Source of the DNA: Pseudomonas saxonica
Lineage (GTDB): Bacteria; Pseudomonadota; Gammaproteobacteria; Pseudomonadales; Pseudomonadaceae
Direction: 5' to 3'
Assembly: GCF_007858365.1 (NCBI RefSeq)
Contig: NZ_VFIO01000007.1
Span: 204,988 to 268,987 of the forward strand
Length of the DNA: 64,000 nucleotides
This document shows positions 1 to 9,248 of this stretch, in pieces. The number at the start of each line of letters is the position of its first letter. Position 1 is the stretch's first letter. The notes under the pieces were generated by a model. That model saw nothing but the letters and a program-made list of their open reading frames with translations. It was not told where the DNA came from and did not search any database. The position numbers were made by a program, and so were the translations under genes.

Positions 1-2652
1 CCGCGTATCCAGCGTGTTGTTCTGGACAAGGGCAATGTGCAGCAGGCATTGGAGCAGGCCACTGAACGAATGCCTCGCAGCTACCTGTGGCCCTATCAGA
101 TTCACGGTTCCATCGGCCCGTCCTGCGGGCTGGCGCACTATCACCCGGAGCACATACGCGTATGGTCAGGCACGCAAAACCCGCACTTGTTGCGCGCAGA
201 TCTGGCTTGGCTGCTGGAGTACCCGGAAGAACAGATCGAAATTATTCGCATGGAAGCGGCCGGCTGTTATGGGCGCAACTGTGCCGATGACGTGTGTGCC
301 GATGCGGTGTTGTTGTCACGCGCCGTGGGCTTGCCCGTGCGGGTGCAACTGACCCGTGAACAGGAACATGTGTGGGAGCCCAAAGGCTCGGCGCAATTGA
401 TGGAAGTGGATGGTGGTCTCAATGCCGATGGTGGGGTTGCGGGCTATGACTTCCAGACCAGTTATCCCTCCAATGGTGCGCCGACCCTGGCTTTGCTGCT
501 GACCGGGCGGGTCGAGCCGGTGGCGGCGATGTTTGAAATGGGCGATCGGACGTCGATTCCGCCCTATGACTTTGAACACATGCGCGTCACCATCAACGAC
601 ATGGCGCCGATGGTGCGGGCGTCGTGGATGCGCGGTGTGTCGGCGTTGCCCAATACCTTTGCCCACGAGTCGTATATCGATGAGCTGGCCTTTGCCGCCA
701 AGGTCGATCCGGTCGAATACCGTTTGCGCTATTTGCACGATGAGCGCGCCTCGGAGCTGGTCAAGGCCACGGCTGCGCGCGCTGGTTGGCAAGCACGCAC
801 CGAACCGATGCAGACACCCGGCCAAGACACTATTTTGCGCGGTCGGGGCTTTGCGTACGCGCGCTATATCCACAGTAAATTCCCCGGCTTTGGCGCGGCG
901 TGGGCAGCGTGGGTGGCGGATGTGGCGGTCGACCGGGTCAGCGGCGAAGTCTCGGTGACCCGGGTGGTGATCGGTCATGACGCGGGCATATTGGTGAATC
1001 CGGCGGGGGTGCAGCATCAGATCCACGGCAATGTCATTCAGGCCACCAGTCGCGTGCTGAAAGAGCGTGTGACGTTTGAAGAGTCGACGGTCAGCAGCAA
1101 AGAGTGGGGCGCTTATCCCATTTTGACCTTCAAGCAAGTGCCGAAGATCGATGTGATGATGATGCCGCGTCAACAGGAGCCACCGATGGGTGCCGGGGAA
1201 TCGGCCGGTGTGCCCAGTGCGGCGGCCATTGCCAATGCCATTTTCGATGCAACCGGTATTCGCTTTCGCGAACTGCCGATCACCCCCGAGCGGGTATTGG
1301 CGGCACTCAAGCAATCAGAAGGTGAAGCGGCTCCAGCGCCTGAAGCGGCCAAACCCAAGCGTTCAAAATGGTGGTTTGCACCTGTGGTGGCGGGGTTCGG
1401 TGCGCTGATCGGGATGGCGGCAACGGCGTTGCCGTGGCGGGCGGAAATCGCCCCCATTGCGCCACCGGCGCTCGGCACCTGGTCGGCCGCAACTCTGGAG
1501 CGCGGGCGTTTGCTGGCGGCGGTGGGGGATTGCGCGGTGTGCCACACCACGCCGGGCGGCGTCACCAATGCGGGCGGGCTGGCGATGCAAACGCCTTTCG
1601 GCACGCTGTACAGCACCAACATCACCCCCGATCCGGAAACAGGCATTGGCAAGTGGTCATACACGGCGTTCGAGCGGGCCATGCGCGAGGGCATCAGTCG
1701 GGACGGAAAACATCTCTATCCGGCTTTTCCATACACGTCTTTCAGAAATATCGACGATGCCGACATGCAGGCCCTGTATGCCTACTTGATGTCACAAGAC
1801 CCGGTGAGTCAGCCAGCCAAGGCTAACGACATGCAATTCCCGTTCAACATGCGGCCGCTGATGGCGGGTTGGAATGCGATTTTTCTGCGCTCGGGGGAGG
1901 TCAAGGCGCAACCGCAGCGCAGCGCGCAATGGAATCGCGGATCGTATCTGGTCAATGGCTTGGGCCACTGCGCGGCCTGCCATTCGCCGCGCAATTTCAT
2001 GGGCGCAGCAAAGGGCGGTCAGGCATTTTTGGCTGGCGGTACGGTGGATGGTTGGGAGGCGCCAGCGCTGAACGGTTTGTCCAAAGCGCCAACGCCCTGG
2101 ACCGAGGATCAACTGTTTACCTACCTGAGCACGGGTTATTCCGATGCTCACGGTGTGGCCGCTGGGCCGATGGGGCCGGTGGTCACTGAGCTGGCCAAGC
2201 TGCCCGATACCGATCGGCGGGCGATGGCGGTTTACCTGGCGTCGCTTACTGATCAGGCTCAGGCCGAGCCGGTCGAGACCCCGCAAGCAGCGCAGGCGAG
2301 TGCGCAAGCCGTGTCGCTAAGCAACGGCCAGCGAGTGTTCGAGGGGGCGTGTCAGGCCTGTCACGCCGACGGGGCCGGGCCAACGCTGTTTGGGGTCAGC
2401 CCGTCTCTGGCCAATAACAGCAATGTGCACAGCGCGCTGCCTGACAACCTGCTCAAAATCATCATGCAGGGCATTCCGGTTCCGGCAACGGCGGACCTGG
2501 GTTATATGCCCGCCTTCAAGGACAGTCTGTCGAATCGCCAGCTCAGTGAGCTGGTGGCGTATCTGCGTCAGCGATTCGCCCCGGCCGAGCCCGCGTGGCA
2601 AGGGTTGGAACAAAGGGTTGCGCACCTGCGTGCCAACCCTGGCACTCACTGA
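1..2652 (+). CDS. Molybdenum hydroxylase large subunit fused to tri-haem cytochrome c, NicB-like (5' end outside window)
   Basis: The reading frame is open from base 1, so the start lies upstream. The first ~430 residues are the C-terminal part of a xanthine dehydrogenase-family molybdopterin-binding subunit, with a Mo-site GAGESAG motif near 1192-1212. A hydrophobic segment (WWFAPVVAGFGALIGM, from about 1369) follows, then three c-type haem motifs: CAVCH at 1531-1545, CAACH at 1969-1983 and CQACH at 2350-2364. This layout is that of Pseudomonas NicB (nicotinate dehydrogenase) and of related N-heterocycle or aldehyde dehydrogenases. Electrons would pass from the Mo centre through the haems to the respiratory chain, probably on the periplasmic side of the inner membrane. 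The exact substrate cannot be read from the sequence. The [2Fe-2S] small subunit would be expected upstream. Confidence 0.85.
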   Translation, partial: PRIQRVVLDKGNVQQALEQATERMPRSYLWPYQIHGSIGPSCGLAHYHPEHIRVWSGTQNPHLLRADLAWLLEYPEEQIEIIRMEAAGCYGRNCADDVCADAVLLSRAVGLPVRVQLTREQEHVWEPKGSAQLMEVDGGLNADGGVAGYDFQTSYPSNGAPTLALLLTGRVEPVAAMFEMGDRTSIPPYDFEHMRVTINDMAPMVRASWMRGVSALPNTFAHESYIDELAFAAKVDPVEYRLRYLHDERASELVKATAARAGWQARTEPMQTPGQDTILRGRGFAYARYIHSKFPGFGAAWAAWVADVAVDRVSGEVSVTRVVIGHDAGILVNPAGVQHQIHGNVIQATSRVLKERVTFEESTVSSKEWGAYPILTFKQVPKIDVMMMPRQQEPPMGAGESAGVPSAAAIANAIFDATGIRFRELPITPERVLAALKQSEGEAAPAPEAAKPKRSKWWFAPVVAGFGALIGMAATALPWRAEIAPIAPPALGTWSAATLERGRLLAAVGDCAVCHTTPGGVTNAGGLAMQTPFGTLYSTNITPDPETGIGKWSYTAFERAMREGISRDGKHLYPAFPYTSFRNIDDADMQALYAYLMSQDPVSQPAKANDMQFPFNMRPLMAGWNAIFLRSGEVKAQPQRSAQWNRGSYLVNGLGHCAACHSPRNFMGAAKGGQAFLAGGTVDGWEAPALNGLSKAPTPWTEDQLFTYLSTGYSDAHGVAAGPMGPVVTELAKLPDTDRRAMAVYLASLTDQAQAEPVETPQAAQASAQAVSLSNGQRVFEGACQACHADGAGPTLFGVSPSLANNSNVHSALPDNLLKIIMQGIPVPATADLGYMPAFKDSLSNRQLSELVAYLRQRFAPAEPAWQGLEQRVAHLRANPGTH

Positions 2653-3320
2653 TCGGCGGTGTCTATTGGCAGCACCCTGACACCGCGTATCACCAGATCG
2701 CTGATGAACGCCAGCCAGTCTTGCTGCTGGCCAGGATCGGCGAGGTTCTGGCCCAGAAATGAGGAGAGCGTGTGCTGGTTGGAGTTATAGAAGTAGCACA
2801 GCGAGGCGATCATCAAGTAGACGTGATTGATGTCGACGTCCAGGCGAAAAAGGCCTTGCTGCTGACCTGCCTCGATAATCGGCTTGATCACCCCGACGGT
2901 GGTCGCCGAAAGCCGGCTCAGCTCACGCGATTGCTTGGCGTGCTTGCCTTTGTGCAGGTTTTCGATCGTCAGAATGGCCACGAACTCGGGGTGAGCCACG
3001 TAGTAATCCCAAAAGAATCCCACCTGTTGGCGCAAGGCTTCCACCGGTTTGCTCAGGTCTGGACGGCGCCCGCTTTCGGCCTGATTGAACGCTTCGTAGG
3101 TGTGTTCCAGCACGTGAAGGAACAGGTTTTCCTTGCTGGCGAAGTAGTAATAAATCATCCGGTCGTTGGACTCGGCTTCTTTGGAGATTTGCTCGATGCG
3201 CCCACCGGCGTAGCCATCCCGGGCGAACACGGTGATGGCAGCCTTGAGAATACGCGCCTTGGTCTGATCGGCCTGATGAGCCCGGACACCGGTTTTTTTG
3301 TTCACGCTGTTGTCCTTCAC
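2646..3320 (-). CDS. TetR-family transcriptional regulator (NicS-like candidate)
   Basis: The 224-residue protein has an N-terminal TetR DNA-binding domain (about residues 18-65, with AGGRIEQISKEAESNDRMIYYYF as the helix-turn-helix region) and a longer ligand-binding C-terminal domain. It is convergent with the molybdenum hydroxylase gene, and the last seven bases of the two genes overlap. In P. putida a TetR regulator, NicS, controls nicAB, so control of the neighbouring dehydrogenase is a reasonable inference from position. It is not proven by sequence. The effector is probably a small aromatic or N-heterocycle if that inference holds. Confidence 0.8.
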   Translation of the reverse strand: MKDNSVNKKTGVRAHQADQTKARILKAAITVFARDGYAGGRIEQISKEAESNDRMIYYYFASKENLFLHVLEHTYEAFNQAESGRRPDLSKPVEALRQQVGFFWDYYVAHPEFVAILTIENLHKGKHAKQSRELSRLSATTVGVIKPIIEAGQQQGLFRLDVDINHVYLMIASLCYFYNSNQHTLSSFLGQNLADPGQQQDWLAFISDLVIRGVRVLPIDTADQ

Positions 3321-3403
3321 GATTACGCGTAGCGCGGTGGATGGCGGAAAAACTGCCGTCGATGGTACGGCAATTCACTTAAAAAACATTGGGGGCGGCG
3401 GCG

Positions 3404-3549
3404 ATGAGTGACTATGTGGCGTACTCGAGGCATTGGACGAGGCCGACAGTAACAAGGACGAGGTGGTACTGGCCACCGTGATCAGGGTTGAAGGCTCGGC
3501 CTATCGCCGGCCCGGTGCGCGGGTGGTGATGCCGCGGCTGGGGCCAGGT
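3404..3549 (+). pseudogene. Truncated, frameshifted xdhC/coxI-type remnant
   Basis: An ATG at 3404 opens MSDYVA, then a one-base shift moves the frame to that used from 3421, which reads VLEALDEADSN and then VVLATVIRVEGSAYRRPGAR. That last string is the conserved N-terminus of XdhC/CoxI proteins, which help insert the molybdenum cofactor into hydroxylases such as the one at the left edge. Homology stops after about 47 residues and runs into unrelated sequence before the DUF1993 gene. About 85% of the gene is missing. It looks like decay by frameshift plus deletion. Confidence 0.7.
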
Positions 3550-3677
3550 CAGGCGTCAGGCGAACCGGAGATTAATGAAAGATGGGAGGATGAGAGGAGA
3601 GCGGTGCGCCAGAAGTTGGAATGCATGTCTATAATCGCCGCACATTCCATTCCTGCCCACAGACTGTCGAGACCTTT

Positions 3678-4187
3678 ATGACTATCTCTCTGTACGCTGC
3701 TTCTGTTCCTGTGTTCAAGCAAATGCTCAACGCCCTGAGCGGTGTTCTGACCAAGGCCGAAGCGCATGCGACGGCCAAAAACATCGAGCCAAGCGTATTT
3801 CTGCAAGCGCGTCTGGCGCCGGACATGTTCCCGTTGGTGCGTCAGGTGCAAATCGCGGTTGATTTTGCCAAGGGTGTTTCGGGGCGTCTGGCTGAAATCG
3901 AACTGCCGAAGTACGACGACGCTGAAGTGACCTTTGCCGACCTGCAAGCGCTGATCAGCAAGGTGTTGGCTTTTGTCGATGCAATCAAGCCCGAGCAAAT
4001 CGACGGCAAGGAAGGTATCGAAATCATCACGCGTCAGGGCACACCCAAAGAAAAACGCTTCACTGGCCAGTCGTACCTGCTGACCTACGGCCTGCCGCAG
4101 TTTTTCTTCCACGTGACCACTGCTTACGCGATTCTGCGCCACAACGGCGTCGAAATCGGCAAACGTGACTACATGGGCGCGTTCTGA
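3678..4187 (+). CDS. DUF1993-family protein
   Basis: The 169-residue protein begins MTISLYAASVPVFKQML and carries the conserved histidine-containing stretch GLPQFFFHVTTAYAILRHNG near the C-terminus, typical of DUF1993 (a DinB-like four-helix fold; function unknown). The ATG at 3678 matches the family N-terminus better than upstream in-frame codons. It is a single-gene unit ending at a perfect hairpin shared with the convergent sstT gene. No signal peptide or membrane segment is visible, so it is probably cytoplasmic. Confidence 0.8.
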   Translation: MTISLYAASVPVFKQMLNALSGVLTKAEAHATAKNIEPSVFLQARLAPDMFPLVRQVQIAVDFAKGVSGRLAEIELPKYDDAEVTFADLQALISKVLAFVDAIKPEQIDGKEGIEIITRQGTPKEKRFTGQSYLLTYGLPQFFFHVTTAYAILRHNGVEIGKRDYMGAF

Positions 4188-4200
4188 TTTAGCTCGCAAT

Positions 4201-4231
4201 GGCTGGCGAGGTACGGCGTACCTCGCCAGCC
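4201..4231. terminator. Bidirectional hairpin between convergent genes
   Basis: A 14-bp perfect inverted repeat (GGCTGGCGAGGTAC at 4201-4214 and its complement at 4218-4231) with a 3-base loop sits between the DUF1993 gene and sstT. It lacks a strong T run on either side, so termination efficiency is inferred from position and stem strength. Confidence 0.65.
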
Positions 4232-4240
4232 GCTACACCC

Positions 4241-5461
4241 TCAGTTGCGTTCTTCTTTGGCCAGGCAGGCTGCAGCGGTAAACAGAACGTCGGTGGACGA
4301 ATTGAGCGCGGTCTCGGCCGAGTCCTGCAAAATACCGATGATGAAACCCACTGCCACTACTTGCATGGCAATCTCGCTCGGGATACCGAACAGGCTGCAC
4401 GCCAGCGGGATCAACAGCAACGACCCTCCTGCCACACCCGATGCGCCACAGGCGCAGATAGCCGCCACCAGACTGAGCAATATGGCGGTAGGAATATCGA
4501 CTGAAATCCCCAGTGTATGCACGGCCGCCAGACTCAACACCGTAATGGTGATGGCTGCGCCCGCCATGTTGATGGTGGCACCCAGCGGGATCGACACCGA
4601 GTAGGTGTCCTCATGCAGGCCCAGACGTTCGCTTAATGCCATGTTGACGGGAATGTTGGCGGCTGAACTGCGGGTAAAGAATGCGGTGATCCCGCTTTCA
4701 CGCAGGCACAGAAATACCAGCGGGAATGGGTTGCGGCGCAACTTCCAGAACACGATGAGCGGGTTGACCACCAGCGCCACAAACAGCATGCAGCCAATCA
4801 AAACCACCAGCAGGTGCAGGTAGCCGAGCAGGGCGCCAAAGCCTGAGCTGGCGAGGGTCGATGCCACCAGACCAAAAATGCCCACGGGTGCAAAGCGGAT
4901 GATGACGCGCACAATCAGGGTGATGCCGTTGGACAGGTCACTGAGCACGGTGCGTGTGGTGTCACCGGCATGGCGAATGGCAATGCCGATGCCGATTGCC
5001 CACGCCAGAATGCCGATAAAGTTGGCGTTCATCAGTGCGCTGACCGGGTTGTCGACCACACTCAACAGCAGGCTCTGCAGCACTTCACCAATCCCGCCCG
5101 GGGCGGAAATAGTCACGTTCTCAGTGGCCAGCACCAGATGCGACGGGAACATCATGCTGGCGATCACCGCCACAACGGCAGCGGCAAAGGTGCCGAACAG
5201 GTAGAGCACCAAAATGGGGCGGATATGGGTTTCCTGGCCGTGCTTGTGGTTGGCAATCGAGGCCATGACCAGCACAAACACCAGAATCGGTGCCACGGCC
5301 TTCAAAGCGCTGACGAACAGTTTGCCGATAAAAGCCACAGACAGAGCCGCTGCCGGTGCCAGCCAGGCCAGAACAATGCCGGCGATCAGGCCGATCACGA
5401 TCTGGGTGACCAGACTGGTGCGTGACAGCTTTTGCAGGAGGGTAGGTGCAACATCACTCAT
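4241..5461 (-). CDS. sstT: Serine/threonine:Na+ symporter SstT
   Basis: The 406-residue protein, starting MSDVAPTLLQKLSRTSLVTQ, belongs to the DAACS (dicarboxylate/amino acid:cation symporter) family. It shows the repeated hydrophobic helices, the re-entrant loop sequence SSAANIPVNM and the unwound helix motif GATINMAGAAITI expected of SstT. It imports serine and threonine with sodium across the inner membrane. A longer open frame extends to 5647, but SstT proteins begin at this ATG. The gene is a monocistron on the minus strand with a ~360-bp upstream gap. Confidence 0.92.
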   Translation of the reverse strand: MSDVAPTLLQKLSRTSLVTQIVIGLIAGIVLAWLAPAAALSVAFIGKLFVSALKAVAPILVFVLVMASIANHKHGQETHIRPILVLYLFGTFAAAVVAVIASMMFPSHLVLATENVTISAPGGIGEVLQSLLLSVVDNPVSALMNANFIGILAWAIGIGIAIRHAGDTTRTVLSDLSNGITLIVRVIIRFAPVGIFGLVASTLASSGFGALLGYLHLLVVLIGCMLFVALVVNPLIVFWKLRRNPFPLVFLCLRESGITAFFTRSSAANIPVNMALSERLGLHEDTYSVSIPLGATINMAGAAITITVLSLAAVHTLGISVDIPTAILLSLVAAICACGASGVAGGSLLLIPLACSLFGIPSEIAMQVVAVGFIIGILQDSAETALNSSTDVLFTAAACLAKEERN

Positions 5462-5818
5462 AAGGGCATCTCTAGTTGTTTTGGATAGCGCATGGCAATA
5501 CCTCAGGGAATCAGCAAAACGAGCAGGCTGATGCACGCAGATCTTGGGAAAACGTTTTGAGTAAAGCAGAGTCAGCGGACGAGGATAGTCGTGTGCGCTG
5601 AGCGCGTCAGTGTGACAACGTTCATGTTTGGGGGCGGACTTTAACATAGTGATGTAGGGGCATTCCTACAGCAGTCAATCTGTCACACCTGCCATCGATC
5701 TTCTTTTAGTGCATGTTCTTGCGTTGAATCATTCTGTTACTATTGCGCGTATCCATTCTTACCTTCGTCAGCGAGCCCCTTTCGGCATTCGCTGGCAGCG
5801 CCGTTTCTGGAGTTATTC
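5462..5818. other. Divergent intergenic region between sstT and the MFS gene
   Basis: This 357-bp stretch separates the two divergently transcribed transporter genes and must contain both promoters. An AT-rich part around 5690-5760 and a GGAG ribosome site just before 5819 are visible. I see no small gene, repeat or structured RNA here. Confidence 0.5.
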
Positions 5819-6976
5819 ATGCTGTTGCCCATCCTGCTGCTGTCTGCGGCCGGTTTCACCGTGCTCACCACCGAGTTCATCATCGTCGGCCTGTTGCCGG
5901 CGATTGCCCGCGACCTGGAGGTCAGCGTGCCCCAAGCGGGTTTGCTGGTTACATTGTTTGCTTTTACGGTGGCGGCATTGGGGCCGTTTCTCACAGCGTA
6001 CTTCGCCCGCTTCCCGCGCAAGCGTCTGTTCATCGCGATTTTGCTGATGTTTGCTTTCGCCAATACCGTGGCCGCACTGGCCCCGAATATTTGGGTCATG
6101 GCCTTCGCGCGGTTACTGCCGGCACTGGGTTTGCCGGTGTTCTGGGCCTTGGCCAGCGAAACGGCGGTGGATATCGTAGGCCCCGAGTATGCGGGGCGTG
6201 CGATTGCCAAAATCGGTTTTGGCATTGTCTGTGCGACGGTCTTTGGTATCCCGGTGGGCACCTTGATTTCTGATGCGTGGGGCTGGCGCAGTGCGTTCGG
6301 CATTCTGGCCGTGGTCGCGCTGGCCAAAGCACTGCTTTTGTGGATGTATTTGCCCGCCACTCAGGTGGTCAAAGCGCACGTTACCTTGCGCTCACAGTTC
6401 GGCATGCTGCGCAGTCCCCTGATGATTGGCCATATTGTGCTGTCAGTGTTGGTGTTCAGCGGCATGTTTACCGCTTACACCTATCTGGCGGACATCCTTG
6501 AGCGGCTGGCGGGTTTCGACGGCAATGTGGTGGGCTGGTGCTTGATGGGCTTTGGTGCGGTCGGCCTGATCGGCAACTCGCTGGGCGGGCGCATGGTCGA
6601 CCGTCACCCGCTGATCGCTTCGATGGTGTTTTGCGCTTTCCTGATCGGCGGAATGGTCGCGCTGGTACCGAGTATTCATTCAACGCTGGGGCTGGCGGCC
6701 GCGATGGCCGTGTGGGGGATCACCCAGTCAGCCCTGTTTCTGGTCAGCCATGTGCGCCTGATGAAAGTCGCACCGCATGCGCCTGCTTTTGCGGCGTCGC
6801 TTAACATTGCCGGGGCCAATTTTGGCATTGGCCTGGGCGCGATGGTGGGCGGGCGCGTGATCGACAGCTACGGCTTGGGCAATCTGGGCTTCGCCGCTGC
6901 GGGGTTCATCCTGGTGTCGATTGTGCTCGCGTTGTGGCTGATGACGGCAAAACCCCACGCCGCCGCCTGCGCTTAA
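5819..6976 (+). CDS. MFS transporter, DHA1 (drug/sugar efflux) type
   Basis: The 385-residue protein has about 12 hydrophobic helices and the N-terminal signature FTVLTTEFIIVGLLPAIARD shared by AraJ/SotB/YdhP-type exporters. The loop after helix 2 has basic residues (YFARFPRKR) in the position of MFS motif A. It probably exports sugars, arabinose-like compounds or drugs in exchange for protons, but the substrate is not predictable. Its stop codon overlaps that of the convergent nhaR gene by three bases. Confidence 0.85.
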   Translation: MLLPILLLSAAGFTVLTTEFIIVGLLPAIARDLEVSVPQAGLLVTLFAFTVAALGPFLTAYFARFPRKRLFIAILLMFAFANTVAALAPNIWVMAFARLLPALGLPVFWALASETAVDIVGPEYAGRAIAKIGFGIVCATVFGIPVGTLISDAWGWRSAFGILAVVALAKALLLWMYLPATQVVKAHVTLRSQFGMLRSPLMIGHIVLSVLVFSGMFTAYTYLADILERLAGFDGNVVGWCLMGFGAVGLIGNSLGGRMVDRHPLIASMVFCAFLIGGMVALVPSIHSTLGLAAAMAVWGITQSALFLVSHVRLMKVAPHAPAFAASLNIAGANFGIGLGAMVGGRVIDSYGLGNLGFAAAGFILVSIVLALWLMTAKPHAAACA

Positions 6977-7869
6977 TCCGTAAACAGCTCGCGCCGGGCA
7001 CCTTCGGTAATCGCAATGATGCCGGGGTGCCTGATTTTACGCTCTACGGTGATGGCATAAAACGACTCGGTCACCGCGTCGGTCTGACCGATCAGTACAA
7101 CGTTGAACTGGCGCATGACCTCTTCAGCGATCACGCTGGGGGCAATAAAGACCCCGATCCCTGAATGCCCAAATGCCTGCATCAAGGCGCTGTCATCGAA
7201 CTCGCCGACAATACGCGGCTGGATCTTTTGTTCAGCCAGCCAGCGCAAAAGGCGGCTACGCAGCACGGTTTCCGGGCCGGGGATCAGCAGGGGAGCGCCT
7301 TGCAGGCTGAGGGGGAAGTTCTGCGTATATAAAGCTGCCAGCGCCGCAGTGGCAAAAAAGCTGATGCCGCATTCGCCGAGCTTTTGGCTCAGGCCTTTTA
7401 TATCGAGGTGAGAAGGCATCGGGCTGTCGGAAATAACCAGGTCCAAACGTTGAATCGCCAAGTCTCCCAGTAGCCTGTCGAGCTTGTCTTCGCGGCAGGT
7501 AATACGAATGGGCTCATCCAGCGCCATGGTCGGTGCAATCAAGCGAAAGACAATCGATTTGGGCACCACGTCAGCCACGCCGACCCGAAACAGAATCTGC
7601 TGCTCCTTGGGTGCCATGCGCAGCATGGTTTCCAGTTCGCTACCGAGCTGGAAGATCTGCTCGGCGTATGGCAGCACTTGGCGCCCGGTTTCAGTCAGTT
7701 CAAGTTGACGTCCGACCCGACGAAACAGCGGCAGACCGTAGGTCTCTTCCAGCAAGCTGATTTGCCCGCTGATGGTTTGCGGCGTGAGGTTCAATTGTTC
7801 GCAGGCGCGGACAATGCTGCCGGTCTTGGCAACGACCCAAAAATAATGGAGTTGACGGTAATTGAGCAT
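6973..7869 (-). CDS. nhaR: LysR-family activator NhaR
   Basis: The 298-residue protein has a LysR winged-helix domain (about residues 1-60: MLNYRQLHYFWVVAKTGSIV, then LTPQTISGQI) and an effector domain matching NhaR landmarks: VGVADVV, LDLVISDSP, IGECGISF-like GECGISFFAT, and GEFDDSALMQAFG. In enterobacteria NhaR activates nhaA and senses Na+ and pH. No nhaA is adjacent here. The 135-bp gap to the next gene contains the inverted repeat ACTTCGT-N5-ACGAAGT (7882-7900), a plausible self-regulatory binding site. Confidence 0.88.
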   Translation of the reverse strand: MLNYRQLHYFWVVAKTGSIVRACEQLNLTPQTISGQISLLEETYGLPLFRRVGRQLELTETGRQVLPYAEQIFQLGSELETMLRMAPKEQQILFRVGVADVVPKSIVFRLIAPTMALDEPIRITCREDKLDRLLGDLAIQRLDLVISDSPMPSHLDIKGLSQKLGECGISFFATAALAALYTQNFPLSLQGAPLLIPGPETVLRSRLLRWLAEQKIQPRIVGEFDDSALMQAFGHSGIGVFIAPSVIAEEVMRQFNVVLIGQTDAVTESFYAITVERKIRHPGIIAITEGARRELFTD

Positions 7870-7881
7870 CGGACGGACAAC

Positions 7882-7900
7882 ACTTCGTAAAAAACGAAGT
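7882..7900. promoter_or_regulatory. Inverted repeat upstream of nhaR
   Basis: ACTTCGT and its exact complement ACGAAGT are separated by five A residues, 12 bp upstream of the nhaR start. LysR regulators commonly bind dyads in this position. The role is inferred. Confidence 0.45.
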
Positions 7901-8003
7901 ATAGCGCCTGAAAATACGAATTTTCCTGAACTGTTTGCCTCTCTAGAATCGCGCGTTATTAGCGAGCCACCCTAGTGGCCGCCGTTTTGAAGAGGAAACC
8001 CCC

Positions 8004-8243
8004 ATGAACATTAAAAATACAGCTGTCGCGGTCCTGCTGGTCGCTGGCTTATTGCTGATCAGTGGTTGTGATCAGGCTGAAAAAGCGGCGCAACAGATGC
8101 TGAGCAAAACCGCAGAAACGGCCAAACAGGCCATTGATGATACCCACAAGGCTGCGGAACAGGCGTTGAGCGACGCAACGGGCGGGTTGATCGAAAAAAA
8201 GCAGCCTGAGCCCGAAAGCCAAGAAACCTCGAACGCCATTTAA
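8004..8243 (+). CDS. Small helical lipoprotein
   Basis: The 79-residue protein has a signal peptide and lipobox LISGC (lipidated cysteine at about residue 22). An Ala/Lys/Glu-rich helical stretch follows (AEKAAQQMLSKTAETAKQAI), then a charged tail. It lies 30 bp upstream of the TerC-family gene and is likely co-transcribed with it. No Asp follows the cysteine+1 rule strictly for inner-membrane retention (Cys is followed by Asp, which favours the inner membrane). Function is unknown; it may be a partner or marker of the TerC-like transporter. Confidence 0.75.
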   Translation: MNIKNTAVAVLLVAGLLLISGCDQAEKAAQQMLSKTAETAKQAIDDTHKAAEQALSDATGGLIEKKQPEPESQETSNAI

Positions 8244-8273
8244 CCTGTTGCACTCCAGAGTCAGAACACACCT

Positions 8274-9035
8274 ATGGACTATCTTTTACAGCTGGCGACG
8301 AACCCCGCCGCCTGGGTCGCGCTGGCCACGTTGATCGTGATGGAAATCGTGCTGGGCATCGATAACCTGATCTTTATCTCGATCCTGACCAACAAGTTGC
8401 CCGAGCAATACCGTACCAAAGCCCGCCGAATCGGTATCGGTATGGCGCTGATTCTACGGTTGGGCCTGCTGGGCACCATTGCCTACATCGTGCAGCTCAC
8501 CGCGCCTGTCTTTGAAGTGATGGGCAAGGCCTTCTCGTGGAAGGACATGATTTTGATAGCCGGTGGTTTGTTCCTGGTCTGGAAAGCCACCAGTGAAATT
8601 CATCACAGCATGACGCCGCAATCGGAAGAAAAAACCGAGAGTGTGTCGTCAAAAGTGACGCTTGGCTTTGCGGCGGCGATTGGTCAGATACTGATGCTGG
8701 ATTTGGTGTTCTCCATCGACAGTATTATTACCGCGGTGGGTATGACCGAGCACTTGCCCATCATGGTGATTGCAGTGGTCGTGGCGGTGCTGGTGATGTT
8801 GCTGGCCTCCGAGCCCTTGGCCAAGTTCATCAATGACAACCCGACCGTGGTGATGCTGGCTCTGGCTTTCTTGATCATGATTGGCATGACGCTGATCGCT
8901 GAAGGTTTTGGTGCCCACGTCCCTAAAGGGTATGTGTATGCGGCGATGGCGTTCTCTGCGACGGTTGAAACGCTGAACATACTGGCCCGTCGGGTACGTG
9001 AAAAACGTCAGGCTGCTGTGACGAACCCCTTGTAG
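8274..9035 (+). CDS. TerC-family integral membrane protein (YgdQ-like)
   Basis: The 253-residue protein has seven predicted membrane helices. Two repeated acidic motifs lie inside helices, MEIVLGIDNLIFIS near residue 23 and DLVFSIDSIITAVG near residue 142. These paired xxxxGIDN/SID motifs define the TerC/Alx/YgdQ superfamily, whose members export Mn2+ or confer metal and tellurite resistance. This member lacks the C-terminal CBS/CorC domains seen in longer relatives. It probably moves a divalent metal across the inner membrane. Confidence 0.88.
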   Translation: MDYLLQLATNPAAWVALATLIVMEIVLGIDNLIFISILTNKLPEQYRTKARRIGIGMALILRLGLLGTIAYIVQLTAPVFEVMGKAFSWKDMILIAGGLFLVWKATSEIHHSMTPQSEEKTESVSSKVTLGFAAAIGQILMLDLVFSIDSIITAVGMTEHLPIMVIAVVVAVLVMLLASEPLAKFINDNPTVVMLALAFLIMIGMTLIAEGFGAHVPKGYVYAAMAFSATVETLNILARRVREKRQAAVTNPL

Positions 9036-9248
9036 CCGCTGACGAGGAACGACGGCGGCGATCGGTTTGGTGCCCTCACACAGGCCCGCGTGGTTTAAGG
9101 GGGCCCCAAAATCACGCGGTCGCGATAAAGATCCGTAGCAGTTGACGAGCTCCGCGAAGCTACGTCCGGCATCAGAGCAGTCGTTAATCCAGCTGTCGGA
9201 TCTAGCGTAATGTAGGGACCTGTGCACTGCTCTCAGAAGACGGCATTT

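Noticed and set aside
316..1314. 332-codon minus frame under the molybdenum hydroxylase
   Set aside because: Composition is rich in His and Arg and lacks any family pattern; the plus frame has clear conserved motifs. It is a shadow of high-GC coding DNA.
9036..9248. Gene or small RNA between the TerC gene and the small membrane protein
   Set aside because: The sequence has GC-rich dyads reminiscent of Pseudomonas dispersed intergenic repeats, but no second copy is in the window and no frame is convincing.
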